From: Pelagomonas calceolata
Lineage: Eukaryota; Sar; Pelagophyceae; Pelagomonadales; Pelagomonadaceae
NCBI GenBank assembly: GCA_918797485.1
Contig: CAKKNE010000002.1
Location: 5,608,501-5,672,500 of the forward strand
Direction of reading: 5' to 3'
Length of the DNA: 64,000 nt
Translations under genes and position numbers: made by a program
Notes under the pieces: generated by a model
The model's database searches: none
The model's input: only the letters and a program-made list of their open reading frames with translations
Told to the model about the DNA's origin: nothing
Shown: positions 25,751 to 36,128 of the stretch, piece after piece
Layout: each line of letters begins with the position of its first letter
Position numbering within the stretch: position 1 is the stretch's first letter

Positions 25751-27091
25751 ATGGCTGCACAAGTCGAGAGCAGCACTTTTGACGTGGTAGTCATCGGCGC
25801 TGGATTGGCAGGCCTCGCCTGCGCGAGGGCTCTCAAGGGCGGCGGCCTCGACGTGGTCGTGCTGGAAGCGCGCGAAAGGTTGGGCGGAAGAGTGCACAGC
25901 GTCGACGTGGACGGCGTCGACGTGGAGCTCGGCGCGCAGTGGGTGCACGACGACGCGGCGTCGCACCCGGCGCGGAAGTTTTGTGAGCGCGCCAATCTAA
26001 AGCTGCGTGGCACGTCGTGGGAGCAAGCCGCGTTGGTTTGTAGAGGCGAGCGACGGCCCGGCGCCGAGATCAAGCGAGCGCGCGCGGCGGCGGAGCGGGC
26101 GTTCGGCGCCGCGCGGGCGGCGCGGCGGACGGCGAAAGCCGATGCCTCGCTGGACGACGCGCTGCGTCCGCTGCTCGCGGGCGCCGACGCGGTGACGCAG
26201 TTCTTCGTGCGCCTCGAGAACGAGCTGGACTACGGCGCCGGCGCAGAGGAGCTCTCCCTGCATCATTGGGATAAAGACGAGTATTGGAGGGAGGTTAAGT
26301 CCAGCAAAAAGGGCGGCGACGCGCTCGCAGGCCCGCTCGCGTCCGCCGTCGCCGCGTTGTCGGAGGGTCTCGCGGTGCGCCTCGGCCACGCGGTGACGGC
26401 CGTCGAGACGGGCGACGACGTCGTTCGCGTCCGCGGAGATGCCTTCGAGCTCGCCGCGCGGCGCGTCGTCGTCGCCGTGCCGCTCGGCTGTTTGAAGGAG
26501 GGATCGATGGCATTTGCACCAAACCTCTCGCCGCGGAAGACGCATGCGCTCGCCGCCGTCGGCTTCTCGCGCTTCGAAAAGGTGGTACTCGCGTTCGCCG
26601 AGCCGTTCTGGGAACGCGTCGTGGGCCGGCGGCACGTGATCCACGCCCCCTCGGACGCGCCATTACCGCGCTTCGAGGTCTTCTTCTCGCTCAACGCGGC
26701 GCGCGGCACGGCGAAGGCGCCCCATGTTTTGGTTGCGATCGTGGGCGGTGCCGACGCGACCGCCGCCGAGGCGGAGGACGACGCGACGCTGCGCCTGTTG
26801 GTCTGCGACGCCCTCGACGCGGCCCTCGGGACGGCGGAGGCCGCGCGCCACTGTCGTCGCATGCTCCGGACGCAGTGGTCGCGGGACGAGTTCGCGCGCG
26901 GCGCCTACTCGTACCTGCCGCCCGGCGCGACGCCCGAAGACTACGACGCCCTCGCGCGGCCGGAGCACCGCGGCCGCGTGCTCTTCTGCGGCGAGCACAC
27001 GTCCCGGAAGTATCCGGCGACGATGCACGGGGCGTTGCTCTCGGGGGAACGCGAGGCGAAGCGGGTCCTTGGTGACCTCGGACGAGGCTAA
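25751..27091 (+). CDS. Flavin-containing amine oxidase (polyamine/LSD1-like family)
   Basis: 446 residues from ATG 25751. The N-terminal Rossmann site is VVVIGAGLAGLACARALKG, with the second FAD segment VLEARERLGGRV and the substrate-side ELGAQWVHDD. The middle holds VRVRGDAFELAARRVVVAVP and LGCLKEGSMAF. The C-terminal FAD block is GRVLFCGEHTSRKYPATMHG followed by ALLSGEREAKRVL. These are the signatures of the amine oxidase (PF01593) family. A Lys that contacts FAD N5 in PAO/LSD1 sits in a GF.RF.KV segment, seen here as GFSRFEKVVL. It could be a polyamine oxidase or a demethylase-like enzyme; no SWIRM domain or targeting peptide is present. The frame is open to 25670 but this start matches family length. 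Confidence 0.9.
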   Translation: MAAQVESSTFDVVVIGAGLAGLACARALKGGGLDVVVLEARERLGGRVHSVDVDGVDVELGAQWVHDDAASHPARKFCERANLKLRGTSWEQAALVCRGERRPGAEIKRARAAAERAFGAARAARRTAKADASLDDALRPLLAGADAVTQFFVRLENELDYGAGAEELSLHHWDKDEYWREVKSSKKGGDALAGPLASAVAALSEGLAVRLGHAVTAVETGDDVVRVRGDAFELAARRVVVAVPLGCLKEGSMAFAPNLSPRKTHALAAVGFSRFEKVVLAFAEPFWERVVGRRHVIHAPSDAPLPRFEVFFSLNAARGTAKAPHVLVAIVGGADATAAEAEDDATLRLLVCDALDAALGTAEAARHCRRMLRTQWSRDEFARGAYSYLPPGATPEDYDALARPEHRGRVLFCGEHTSRKYPATMHGALLSGEREAKRVLGDLGRG

Positions 27092-27392
27092 TAGTAAGTT
27101 TGTGGTAAAATGAAATAGCTATAGTCAATTCGGGTTGCGGGGGCGCGCGCCTAGAGGGGTGACGGGGGAGCTATCCCCCGCGAGCGTGTACGTAAGTTTG
27201 TGGTAGAAGTTGCAAAATCAAAACGGGTTTTTGGCCAAACTTTTGGGACGCCTAGCGCTCGTACGCGGCGCGTTATCTACGAGGAAGGTGGGTCTGCGAT
27301 CGATTCGCCTCACGCACGGCCCCTCTACCGAACGAGAACGCGAGCGGCCGCCCCCGCAAAATAGCCGACCTCTAGGAGCAAGAGTCGACTCG

Positions 27393-27776
27393 ATGGAGCC
27401 CAATGATGATGCCGGTAACTCCACTCAGGGGTATAAAGAGAATGTGAAAAGCTTTCTCCTTTGCCGCGTGCGGGCGGGCCGTGGAAGCGCGTTCGGGCGT
27501 GTACCCTACGCGGTCTGTCGGCTCATTGCCGCGACCGCCGGATGCTTGTTCCAAGCGGCCGATGCATACAGAGGACGGCGGGAGGGCTTTTCTTTCAAGC
27601 TGGGTGGGCAAGGGTTAGGGTACTACCCAGACTACAACGCGCTGGAAGATGCGGCCCGGGAGCTGACCGAGGGCGATCGCATACGGATTCAACGTTACCA
27701 TCCCCCCGATATCGACCCCGTCCCCGACCCCGCTACTACGCTATTGGCACACTACGCTACCGGGGCGGACTACTAG
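27393..27776 (+). CDS. Small hypothetical protein of unusual composition
   Basis: 127 residues from ATG 27393 (MEPNDDAGNSTQGYKENV). Features: KSFLLCRVRAGRGSAFGRVP, YAVCRLIAATAGCLFQAADA and a domain-like GFSFKLGGQGLGYYPDYNAL, then an acidic/Pro-rich end. Codon choice is less GC-biased than in neighbours at the start (GGTAACTCCACTCAGGGG, AAAGAGAATGTG). The 300-bp stretch before it holds an exact 14-bp repeat (GTAAGTTTGTGGTA at 27094 and 27192), suggesting a local insertion or duplication. No family recognised; could be a recent arrival or a fragment. It converges on LTO1. Confidence 0.4.
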   Translation: MEPNDDAGNSTQGYKENVKSFLLCRVRAGRGSAFGRVPYAVCRLIAATAGCLFQAADAYRGRREGFSFKLGGQGLGYYPDYNALEDAARELTEGDRIRIQRYHPPDIDPVPDPATTLLAHYATGADY

Positions 27777-27906
27777 CACTAAACTACGCTGCCGGCTTCC
27801 CCTGCTTCGACTGCGCCGAGGTGACGGCGAGGTCGCAGGGCACTAGTGCGGACTCGGAAGGGCGCCCGGATCCGAATGCCCAGAATGTATAAGAATTTAC
27901 GCGGGT

Positions 27907-28851
27907 CTAGCCCTTGAACCCGGACAGCTCCGCGAGCTCGTCGAGCGACTTCTCGCCCGGGTAGAGCTCGCCGCCGATGTCCCACGTCGGGTAGCCCTTG
28001 ACGCCGCGCCGGTCGCACTTGGCGCGCTGCGAGTCGACGCCGTCGGCGGCGCACTCGACGTAGTCGATGTCCTCGACGGCCTTCGAGCCGAAGGCCGACT
28101 TCTGGTCGAAGCAGTGCGAGCACCAGTAGGCGCCGTACATGCGCGCGCCCTTGGCTGACAGATGCTTCGCCAGGGCCGCGGCTTTAGGGGTTGTCGCCGT
28201 CTTCACGGGCGGCGGCGAGAAGAGTTGCTTTGGAGTTGTTGTCTCGGCGGCGACGGCCGGCTGGACGATCATGCGAGCTTCCTTGAGCGCGACGTTGCCG
28301 GCCACCGTACTAAACTGCACCAGAGCGGCCAACACGGTAGCCGCGATAAACGGCGTCCGCGATCCCTTTTCGCTCCGCAGGAGCCACGCGTTCGTAAAAC
28401 ATAAAGTAGCAGACCCAAAGCACAGGACGCACGTCTGGTTGAGCCAAAATAACAATAAACCCACGAGGCACACCGACGCCGCGGCCATGGCGCTTGTTAG
28501 AGCTACTAGCGGCTTCCGCGTCTTGTCCACATCACCCAGCGCGAGGAATAATACAGCAGCGTACGCGAGTAAACCCACCGCAGCTAGTGGTACGCCGCCG
28601 GGCAGCTGCGCGTAGGGACCTTCCAAGACGCTGCCGCAGCCGCTCGCGCAGAGGCCTTGTACGCCGGTCAGCTTCGAATAGGTGAGGTACGCCGTCTCGG
28701 CGACGCCGATCCCGGCGACGGCGGCGACGGCCTTGCGCGTGGCTGGTTCATCATTCGTTTGCGTCGCCTTCAGACATGTCCGTTGCCTGACACGGGGCGC
28801 CTGGAGCGCATGCGCACTCGCGAGCAACAACAAGACCCTAGTCGTCCTCAT
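27907..28851 (-). CDS. LTO1: Plastid VKOR-thioredoxin fusion (LTO1-like thiol oxidoreductase)
   Basis: 314 residues. A signal peptide with plastid-type junction (MRTTRVLLLLASAHALQAP) precedes a four/five-helix VKOR domain (~45-190): loop Cys68 and Cys72 (CASGCGSVLEGPYAQLPGG) and the quinone-site pair Cys141-Cys144 (CVLC). A thioredoxin-like domain follows with active site CSHC at 244-247 (YGAYWCSHCFDQK) and the cis-Pro loop VKGYPTWDIGG. This fusion is the photosynthetic-eukaryote/cyanobacterial enzyme that oxidises thiols to disulfides in the thylakoid lumen and is needed for photosystem II assembly. Its ATG overlaps the end of the upstream small gene by 14 nt, on the same strand. Confidence 0.93.
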   Translation of the reverse strand: MRTTRVLLLLASAHALQAPRVRQRTCLKATQTNDEPATRKAVAAVAGIGVAETAYLTYSKLTGVQGLCASGCGSVLEGPYAQLPGGVPLAAVGLLAYAAVLFLALGDVDKTRKPLVALTSAMAAASVCLVGLLLFWLNQTCVLCFGSATLCFTNAWLLRSEKGSRTPFIAATVLAALVQFSTVAGNVALKEARMIVQPAVAAETTTPKQLFSPPPVKTATTPKAAALAKHLSAKGARMYGAYWCSHCFDQKSAFGSKAVEDIDYVECAADGVDSQRAKCDRRGVKGYPTWDIGGELYPGEKSLDELAELSGFKG

Positions 28852-29032
28852 CCGTGATGCGGCGCTTGATGTCTCCCTTGAATTCCGGCGTGAGCGCGGG
28901 GTAGACGCACCAGCCCGCGATACCCGCGAGGGGGATGAGCCACGGCTTCAGGCTCCAGCCGTAGAGCGACCAGCTCTTCACGCGCGCGCCGACGACACCC
29001 TTCGAGGCCTTCGCCGCGAGGTTCGCGAACAT
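28838..29032 (-). CDS. 64-residue single-pass membrane protein overlapping LTO1
   Basis: MFANLAAKASKGVVGARVKS starts at 29032; a Trp-rich hydrophobic helix (PWLIPLAGIAGWCVYPAL) and an acidic end (KGDIKRRITDEDD) follow. Size, the single helix and the amphipathic basic N-terminus resemble small accessory subunits of mitochondrial respiratory complexes, but no specific family is recognised. Its stop TAG (28838-28840) lies inside codons 4-5 of LTO1, an overlap of 14 nt in another frame. The 507-bp stretch upstream to 29539 contains one palindromic element (29446) and no other gene. Confidence 0.55.
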   Translation of the reverse strand: MFANLAAKASKGVVGARVKSWSLYGWSLKPWLIPLAGIAGWCVYPALTPEFKGDIKRRITDEDD

Positions 29033-29445
29033 GCCCGACCTGCGCGCCGCGACTCTACGGGGACCGTGGGAGTAAAACGCGAGTACCCAACTCTCGCCGC
29101 GGCGCCGCGGCGGTGCGGGTCGCGGGAGAACCCCTTGACAAATGCTCCGCCTGGTCGTCTCCCACACCAGTAACGCCCGCGTGCGCGTGGTAAAGCGCGC
29201 AGCGTGCTGACTTTGTGTGTGGTTCTTCTTTGTTGCCCTATAGGCCGCCTCCCCACCGCTCCGGCGCCGCGGGAGAGCGTGTTTTTGTGCAGGCGGTGCT
29301 GGTGGCTTTTGGGGCGGGCGGCGGCCGGCGTTTCGCGTTGAGCTCGACTGGCACCGTCCAAGCCCTTGAAATAACGACGCTGGGTGTACAGCGAGACGGT
29401 ATCGCTGTGTGTGATGGCCAAAAGCAGCAAGCTTTGCCAAGCTAT

Positions 29446-29467
29446 CTAGCGTGCTGTAAGACACTAG
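29446..29467 (-). promoter_or_regulatory. Palindromic promoter element, copy 9
   Basis: Left arm CTAGCGTG, core TGTAAG, right arm ACACTAG. 414 bp upstream of the small membrane protein gene (29032), 73 bp downstream of the ADH5 stop (same strand). Confidence 0.65.
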
Positions 29468-29539
29468 CAACGAAACCAACAAATCCACCACAGTATTAAA
29501 TAGCCCCGCCGCGGCGTCGACGGGAGTCGTATCGAGCAC

Positions 29540-30928
<1,389 letters not shown>

Positions 30929-30950
30929 CTAGCGGCATGTAACACACTAG
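30929..30950 (-). promoter_or_regulatory. Palindromic promoter element, copy 10 (ADH5/ESD)
   Basis: Left arm CTAGCGGC, core TGTAAC, right arm ACACTAG. 109 bp upstream of ADH5 (30820) and 183 bp upstream of ESD (31133), two enzymes of one pathway. Confidence 0.78.
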
Positions 30951-31132
30951 CAAACAGCCCGAGCTAGACTAGCACAATTATTACAGCCTCTCGCAAGACC
31001 TGTGGCCGTGCTATACGCACAAACTCATTTATTTGCATCGCTGCGATTGTGTGCCGACGCGCGGTGCACAACTCTCGCTTGCAGCTGTGTTTGCTGCAGT
31101 CCCAGCAGCACTCACCGCGGCGACACCGCAGC

Positions 31133-32101
31133 ATGCTCACCGCCCGCCGCCTCTTAACGCTAACGGCGACGGGCGCGCGCGCGCTCTCCGCGGTCACGAA
31201 ACTGAGCACAAATAACTGCTTCGGCGGCCAGTGGCGCCGCTTCCAGTTCGATTCGTCGACGACGGGCACGCCCATGGTCTTTTCGGTGTTCGTGCCGCCG
31301 GTCCAGAAGGCGCCGTGCCTCTTTTATCTCTCGGGATTGACGTGCACAGATGAAAACTTCGTGCAAAAGGCGGGCGCGGCTCGGAGAGCGGCCGAGCTGG
31401 GAATCGCGCTGGTGGCGCCGGACACGTCGCCTCGACTCCCGGAGGACCGGAGGCTGCCCGGCGAAGACGACAGCTATGATTTCGGCAGTGGAGCCGGCTT
31501 CTACGTCGACGCCACGAATTACCCCTGGAGCCAGTACTACAATATGTACTCCTTCGTCACCCAAGAACTGCCCGAGGCGGTCATGGTGGCCTGCCCGGAG
31601 GTCGACGTGCAGACGCGGTCCATCACAGGGCATTCGATGGGCGGCCACGGCGCATTGACGATAGGCCTGAAGCAGCCGGCCGTCTGGCGGAGCGTTTCCG
31701 CGTTCTCGCCGATCTGCAACCCGACGAAGGTGCCCTGGGGTCCGCGGCGGCGCGACACTCAACCGGTACGCCAGGCGCGGTCGGTGACAGGTTCGATTCA
31801 CACAGGCCAGAAGGCCTTCGAGGGATACCTCGGGTCCGTCGACGCCGGCCTCGAGCACGATGCCTGCGAGCTCGTGAAGAAGGGGCCGCGAAGCGACGCC
31901 ATATTAGTATCCCAAGGCGCGGACGACGACTTCCTGGTGGGTGATACCAATCAGCTTCAGCCGGAGGCCTTCCGAAGCGCGTGCGACGGCGTGGGACAGG
32001 AGCTGGATCTGCGCTACGAGGCGGGCTACGACCACTCGTACTTCTTCATCCAGTCGTTTATCGACGAACATCTCGACTTTCACGCGTCGAGGCTCAAGTA
32101 A
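31133..32101 (+). CDS. ESD: S-formylglutathione hydrolase (esterase D) with an in-frame intron
   Basis: The frame reads 322 codons from ATG 31133; a 66-nt GT-AG insert at 31740-31805 breaks the family sequence between NPTKVPWG and QKAFEGYLG, and its removal (300 residues) restores the usual ICNP..PWG.KAF.GYLG. The N-terminus MLTARRLLTLTATGARALS looks like a mitochondrial leader, matching ADH5. The alpha/beta-hydrolase nucleophile is Ser168 in GHSMGGHGALTI; the catalytic Asp is in SQGADDDFLV and His in AGYDHSYFFI. The enzyme hydrolyses S-formylglutathione to formate and glutathione, completing formaldehyde detoxification. Further open frame upstream (from 31049) lacks an ATG. Confidence 0.94.
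   Translation: MLTARRLLTLTATGARALSAVTKLSTNNCFGGQWRRFQFDSSTTGTPMVFSVFVPPVQKAPCLFYLSGLTCTDENFVQKAGAARRAAELGIALVAPDTSPRLPEDRRLPGEDDSYDFGSGAGFYVDATNYPWSQYYNMYSFVTQELPEAVMVACPEVDVQTRSITGHSMGGHGALTIGLKQPAVWRSVSAFSPICNPTKVPWGPRRRDTQPVRQARSVTGSIHTGQKAFEGYLGSVDAGLEHDACELVKKGPRSDAILVSQGADDDFLVGDTNQLQPEAFRSACDGVGQELDLRYEAGYDHSYFFIQSFIDEHLDFHASRLK
31740..31805 (+). other. Predicted 66-nt in-frame intron in ESD
   Basis: Starts GTCCGCGG, ends GATTCACACAG. Multiple of three, no stop, inserted inside a conserved esterase-D segment. The CACACAG end matches the intron of the FAHD1-like gene. Confidence 0.85.
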
Positions 32102-32111
32102 ACATATAAAC

Positions 32112-34169
32112 TTAATACGCCGTCACGTCGCCGTGCGGGTTGTCCACGCAGTTCCACGGCTTAAGGTTCTGCCGAAGAAACCGCTCGATGGCTTCGAAGT
32201 ATGCCTTCCGATGCTCTTCGGACCAGCCCGACGGCCCGTGTCCCTCGCCCTCCAGAAACAGCGTTTCCAACAGAGGCGACGCGGCTTTCTCGGCGAAGGT
32301 GTTGATTTGCGCGAACGGGCAGTCCGTGTCGGCCTGGCCGTGCGCGAGTAACAGCGGCACGCGCACCACCGGCTCGGGGTTCGCGCGCGCCACGCGCGGC
32401 CGGACGGCCTCCTCGTAGACCCAGCCGCCCATCAACCACCGGTCGTAGTAACGAACTTCCGTGCACTTCTGCTGCACGTTCCAGTCGGCGATGCCCGCCG
32501 AAGCCACAACGCAGGAGAACGGCGACTCGGCGCGCGTCGCGGCGAGCAGGCCGAGGTAGCCGCCCCACGAGTGGCCCGCGTAGCCCACGCCGCGGCTCCG
32601 GTCGACGGAGATACCTTCGGGCGGCCGCAAGCCGTCTTCCTTCAGACACCACGTCCCCGCCGCGCAGACGCTCTCGAAGTCCTTCTTGCCGCACCCGTCG
32701 CCGCACACCGCGTCCATGTGCGCGAGGCCGAAGCCTACGCTTCCGGGAAAATGCGGGACCACGACGACATGTCCGAGGTCCGCGAGCCACTGGAAGAGGG
32801 GAGCCGGCTCGAGCGCGTGCGAGCAGAGAGGACCGCCGTGCCCCCAGACGAGGGGCCGGACCGTGACGGCGTTGTTATCCGTGCCCATCGTGTCGTCGTC
32901 GTCGTCGTCGCCACCAATCTCCGTAGTGGGCCAGTATACTAGCGCGTGGCAGCCGTCGTCGAGCTTGACCTGGTCCGGCGCGCGGAGCTTCGCCGCCAAG
33001 GCTAGGGGCATCGTATACGTCAGCCGGTCGTCGGGGAAGCTGGAACTCTTGACAGCATGAAGGTCGCCCCACGAGTCCGGTGAACGCTTGACAAAGAGCA
33101 CGTCTGCGAGACGTACCGCAGCGACGGGCGCGACGGCGCCCTGCTCTCCAGGATCGAAACCGATCCTGCTGATCATCCCGGTAGAGCGATCACCAGAAAC
33201 GGAAAATTCGACTTCGTAGAGCGCTTCCCCGACGCCGCTTTCCTCTCGCCCGGTCACGACGACGCCGGTGCGTTCGGCGTTGACGCACATGTCACGGATT
33301 GGAGGCCCGTAGGATCGTGCAGCTACATCGACCCTTTGAAAATCGGGTGTTTGTATGTCGACGCGCTCCCAGCGCGTCGCATCCCGGTCGAGGACGAACA
33401 GGCCGTGCACGAGCCCCGACGTGGGCCCGTCGGCGAGCCGCTGCGGTGCGTCCGCCGCATCGTCGGCGAAAAGCTTGGCGCCGACGCCGCTCGCGACATC
33501 GTGACCGCCGAAGCGGCAGACTAGCTGGCGGCGACCATTAGTACCAGGTATGTCGTTGACGAGGCAACCGACCGACGGCGGGGCGTATTCTACACGGCCG
33601 TCGCGCGCCACAGACCGCTGCCCTGCCTCATCAACGACGATTACTTCCGCAACCATGGCGTTCGCGAGGCGGTGGACGAGTGCCACGGCCGAGCTGCCGG
33701 GCCAGCCGTCGAAGCTTCCAATGCTACCGCCCTTCGAGGCAACGTAGACCTCGTCGAAATCGCCCCGGCTTGTCCACGAGTAGCGCCGCAGGCACTCACG
33801 GCCATCAGCGCGCTTCACGATGACGAGAAAGGCATCGCCGACCCACCGGATGCTGCCTCGCATCGTTTCGCCCTTGGCAGGCTCGATGACTAAGTTGCCG
33901 AAATTGCCGTAGGAGCTGCCTACCTTGAGCGCGCCATCGATCACTACGGCGAAGTCGCCGTCCTCGAAGAATACTGGTGGACCCGCAACCTTTGCGCGAG
34001 ACGCGACGACCAGCGGCGGCTGCGACGGCCGCTGCAGCAGGAGGTCGTCGCCCCAGCCGCGGCGGCGCGCGACCCAGGCGCAGGTCCAGCCCTCGTCGCT
34101 GTGCGTCCCAGCGAAGTGCCAGCAGGACTCATCTTTCAATGCCTCGGAGATCGTGAGTGCGGGCGGCAT
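32112..34169 (-). CDS. S9 prolyl-oligopeptidase-family peptidase (acylaminoacyl-peptidase-like)
   Basis: 685 residues, intronless. The first ~400 residues are beta-rich with repeated Trp/Asp patterns (GDFAVVIDGALKVGSSYGNF; WVGDAFLVIVKRADGRECL), consistent with the beta-propeller that gates these enzymes. The C-terminal ~270 residues are the alpha/beta-hydrolase: VWGHGGPLCSHAL, VVVPHFPGSVGFGLAHMDAV, the nucleophile GYAGHSWGGYLGLLAATR, Asp in LAHGQADTDCPFAQ and His in EGEGHGPSGWSEEH. Family members remove N-acyl amino acids or cut short peptides. No signal peptide, so cytosolic or plastid/mitochondrial by unknown means. Stop lies 8 bp from the convergent ESD stop. Confidence 0.9.
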   Translation of the reverse strand: MPPALTISEALKDESCWHFAGTHSDEGWTCAWVARRRGWGDDLLLQRPSQPPLVVASRAKVAGPPVFFEDGDFAVVIDGALKVGSSYGNFGNLVIEPAKGETMRGSIRWVGDAFLVIVKRADGRECLRRYSWTSRGDFDEVYVASKGGSIGSFDGWPGSSAVALVHRLANAMVAEVIVVDEAGQRSVARDGRVEYAPPSVGCLVNDIPGTNGRRQLVCRFGGHDVASGVGAKLFADDAADAPQRLADGPTSGLVHGLFVLDRDATRWERVDIQTPDFQRVDVAARSYGPPIRDMCVNAERTGVVVTGREESGVGEALYEVEFSVSGDRSTGMISRIGFDPGEQGAVAPVAAVRLADVLFVKRSPDSWGDLHAVKSSSFPDDRLTYTMPLALAAKLRAPDQVKLDDGCHALVYWPTTEIGGDDDDDDTMGTDNNAVTVRPLVWGHGGPLCSHALEPAPLFQWLADLGHVVVVPHFPGSVGFGLAHMDAVCGDGCGKKDFESVCAAGTWCLKEDGLRPPEGISVDRSRGVGYAGHSWGGYLGLLAATRAESPFSCVVASAGIADWNVQQKCTEVRYYDRWLMGGWVYEEAVRPRVARANPEPVVRVPLLLAHGQADTDCPFAQINTFAEKAASPLLETLFLEGEGHGPSGWSEEHRKAYFEAIERFLRQNLKPWNCVDNPHGDVTAY

Positions 34170-34336
34170 CGGTGCAGTAGTGTAGCTTAAGTGTGCAACA
34201 AAATCAGTGGCAGAGTTGCACGCAATTAATTTCGCGACGCCGGCCGAGCTGTGCGAGCTAAAAGCGAGTATTACCTACAGCAATGCGCGACCGGTTCGCC
34301 TATATGGGCTGTTTTTGTCTGCGCTGCAGGTGTTTG

Positions 34337-34358
34337 CTAGTGTGTTACAGGACGCTAG
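34337..34358 (+). promoter_or_regulatory. Palindromic promoter element, copy 11
   Basis: Left arm CTAGTGTG, core TTACAG, right arm CGCTAG. 168 bp from the S9 peptidase start and 150 bp from the BioF start. Confidence 0.78.
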
Positions 34359-34507
34359 CTCCCGCCCGGGCGCGGCTCTTGCAAGCACGCACGCGCGGCC
34401 AGGTACGCGCGCTACGAAGCATTCGTGCGAAAACGTGCCGTGCTCCCGCTCCCACCCGCTGATTGATGCGTTAACGACTCACAGACTGCACAAAAGACCA
34501 CTGCACA

Positions 34508-35707
34508 ATGCGCCGCCTCGCGCCGCGGCGGCGCTTCTTCGCGGGCCGCTATCAAGCTGCATTAGCGAAGAGGGCCGCGGAAGGCACGCTGCGCAGCACT
34601 ACCGTAAGAACGGAAACTTTAATAGACTTCGCGTCGAACGACTACCTCGGCGTCGCGCGCGATGCCGCCTTCGCCGCGGCCCACTTCGCGGCCGAGGCCA
34701 GGAGAGCGGACGCGGCCGCGGGCTCGACGGGCAGCCGCCTGCTCACGGGCGCATCACGGGAACACGACGCCTTCGAGGCCTTTGCTGCTCAATTTCACGG
34801 GCGAGAGAGCGCGCTGCTCTTCGGGTCGGGCTACGCGGCGAATAGCGCCGTCGCTGCGACGCTGCCCCTGCCTTCTGATGCGGTCCTCTTCGACGAGCGG
34901 AGCCACAACTCGACGCGGTTCGGGTTGGTGCGGAGCCGCGCCTCTGTACAAAGACCCTTCGGCCACAACGATTTGGATGATCTGCGGGTTAAGCTAAGGG
35001 ATCACGAGGGCGCCCTGGTCTTCGTCGAGGGCATTTACTCGATGGACGGCGACGAGGCGCCTCTCCAAGAACTCGCGGAGCTTTGTTTGGAGGATGGTCG
35101 GGCGGGTCTTATCGTAGATGAAGCGCACTCGACGGGCATCTTGGGAGATTGTGGAAGAGGCGCCGTCTCCACGTTGCCTATACCATTGAGGCGGGCCGTC
35201 GTCGCCCAGGTCCACACGTTCGGGAAGGCGTTGGGCGGCCACGGCGCCGTCGTGGTTTGCGACGCGACGACGAGGGAGTACCTGGCGAACTACGCCCAGC
35301 CCTTCGTCTACGCGACGGCGCCGCCCGATTCGCATTCCAGATTGGCGCGGCGGGCGTACGACGCCGTCGCCGCCGCGGACGACGCGCGGCGCCACTTGGC
35401 GCGTCTCATCGACCTCTTCCGGGCCGAGTGCGACGTCGGGTCCTTATTACTACCGTCGCGCACGCCCATCCAGGCGGTCCTGGCGCCGGGCGCCGACGTA
35501 GTGTCGCGTGCTGCGGACCGCGTGCGCCGCGCGGGCTTTGACGTCGGCGCCATCCGTGCCCCCACGGTCCCGGCCGGCGCCGAGCGCCTCCGTCTCGTCC
35601 TGCACGCGTTCAACACGGAGGAAGAGGTATTGGGCGTGGCGCGGGCGGTGCGGGAGGCCGTCGACGCTTCTTCTTCCTCGTCGGAGGAGCGGCTTGTGGT
35701 GGGGTAA
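34508..35707 (+). CDS. bioF: 8-amino-7-oxononanoate synthase (BioF-type alpha-oxoamine synthase)
   Basis: 399 residues. PLP fold-type I enzyme of the alpha-oxoamine synthase family: IDFASNDYLGVARD at the N-terminus, GSTGSRLLTGASREHDAFE, FGSGYAANSAVAATLPL, ERSHNSTRFGL, EGIYSMDGDEAPLQELAEL, LIVDEAHSTGILGDCGRGA and the PLP-lysine Lys240 in HTFGKALGGHG. BioF joins pimeloyl thioester and alanine in biotin synthesis; the close relatives KBL (glycine C-acetyltransferase) and ALAS share the fold, and this compact protein without a lipid anchor best fits BioF/KBL. N-terminus (MRRLAPRRRFFAGRYQ) is basic and may target mitochondria. Ser-rich C-terminal tail is unusual. Confidence 0.82.
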   Translation: MRRLAPRRRFFAGRYQAALAKRAAEGTLRSTTVRTETLIDFASNDYLGVARDAAFAAAHFAAEARRADAAAGSTGSRLLTGASREHDAFEAFAAQFHGRESALLFGSGYAANSAVAATLPLPSDAVLFDERSHNSTRFGLVRSRASVQRPFGHNDLDDLRVKLRDHEGALVFVEGIYSMDGDEAPLQELAELCLEDGRAGLIVDEAHSTGILGDCGRGAVSTLPIPLRRAVVAQVHTFGKALGGHGAVVVCDATTREYLANYAQPFVYATAPPDSHSRLARRAYDAVAAADDARRHLARLIDLFRAECDVGSLLLPSRTPIQAVLAPGADVVSRAADRVRRAGFDVGAIRAPTVPAGAERLRLVLHAFNTEEEVLGVARAVREAVDASSSSSEERLVVG

Positions 35708-35732
35708 TGTGTTTTTGATGATTCGTACTTAC

Positions 35733-36128
35733 TCACGCCGAGCACGTAAAGGAGCCCTCCTTCGTGGAGCCCTTCGACGGCTCGAGGATCTCGAAGCTGC
35801 ACTTCGACCATACCTCCCCTAACTTGACGCGTGGATCTTCCTTTGAGGTAGTGTGAGAAAACTTGAGGTCCTCGCCGCGCGTGGGCAGCGTGACGCGGCA
35901 GTCCATGCAGGACTTCTCGTCCGCGCCCAGCTCCACCAGCCGACGCAAGAAGCCCAGCGGGTCCTCCCGGAACCTAAATCTCACGTGGTCGTCGAACACG
36001 CCGCCCTCGCGCGACTCGACGTTGAAAATCGAACCACCTGGCGTCGTGACCTTGAAGTCCGCGTACGTGGCCTTGTTCGAGACCTCGACATAAGTGAGAT
36101 CGACCTCCAGCGAGCCGCCGCAAACATA
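35733..36128 (-). pseudogene. 5'-incomplete gene of unknown function (minus side of junction)
   Basis: The minus frame is open from a stop at 36129-36131 to the stop at 35733 and starts mid-protein: CGGSLEVDLTYVEVSNKATY, ADFKVTTPGGSIFNVESREG, GVFDDHVRFRFREDPLGFLR, GADEKSCMDCRVTLP, CSFEILEPSKGS. Only one late ATG exists (35999). It looks like a beta-sandwich protein with paired cysteines, possibly extracytoplasmic; family not recognised. Convergent with BioF. The 5' part is missing, and a second 5'-incomplete gene starts on the other strand at the same place. Confidence 0.45.

Noticed and set aside
35853-36116. Plus-strand ATG extension of the PH-like gene
   Set aside because: This part is antisense to the other incomplete gene, is Arg/Leu/Val-rich and does not resemble a domain; the likely coding part starts near 36117.
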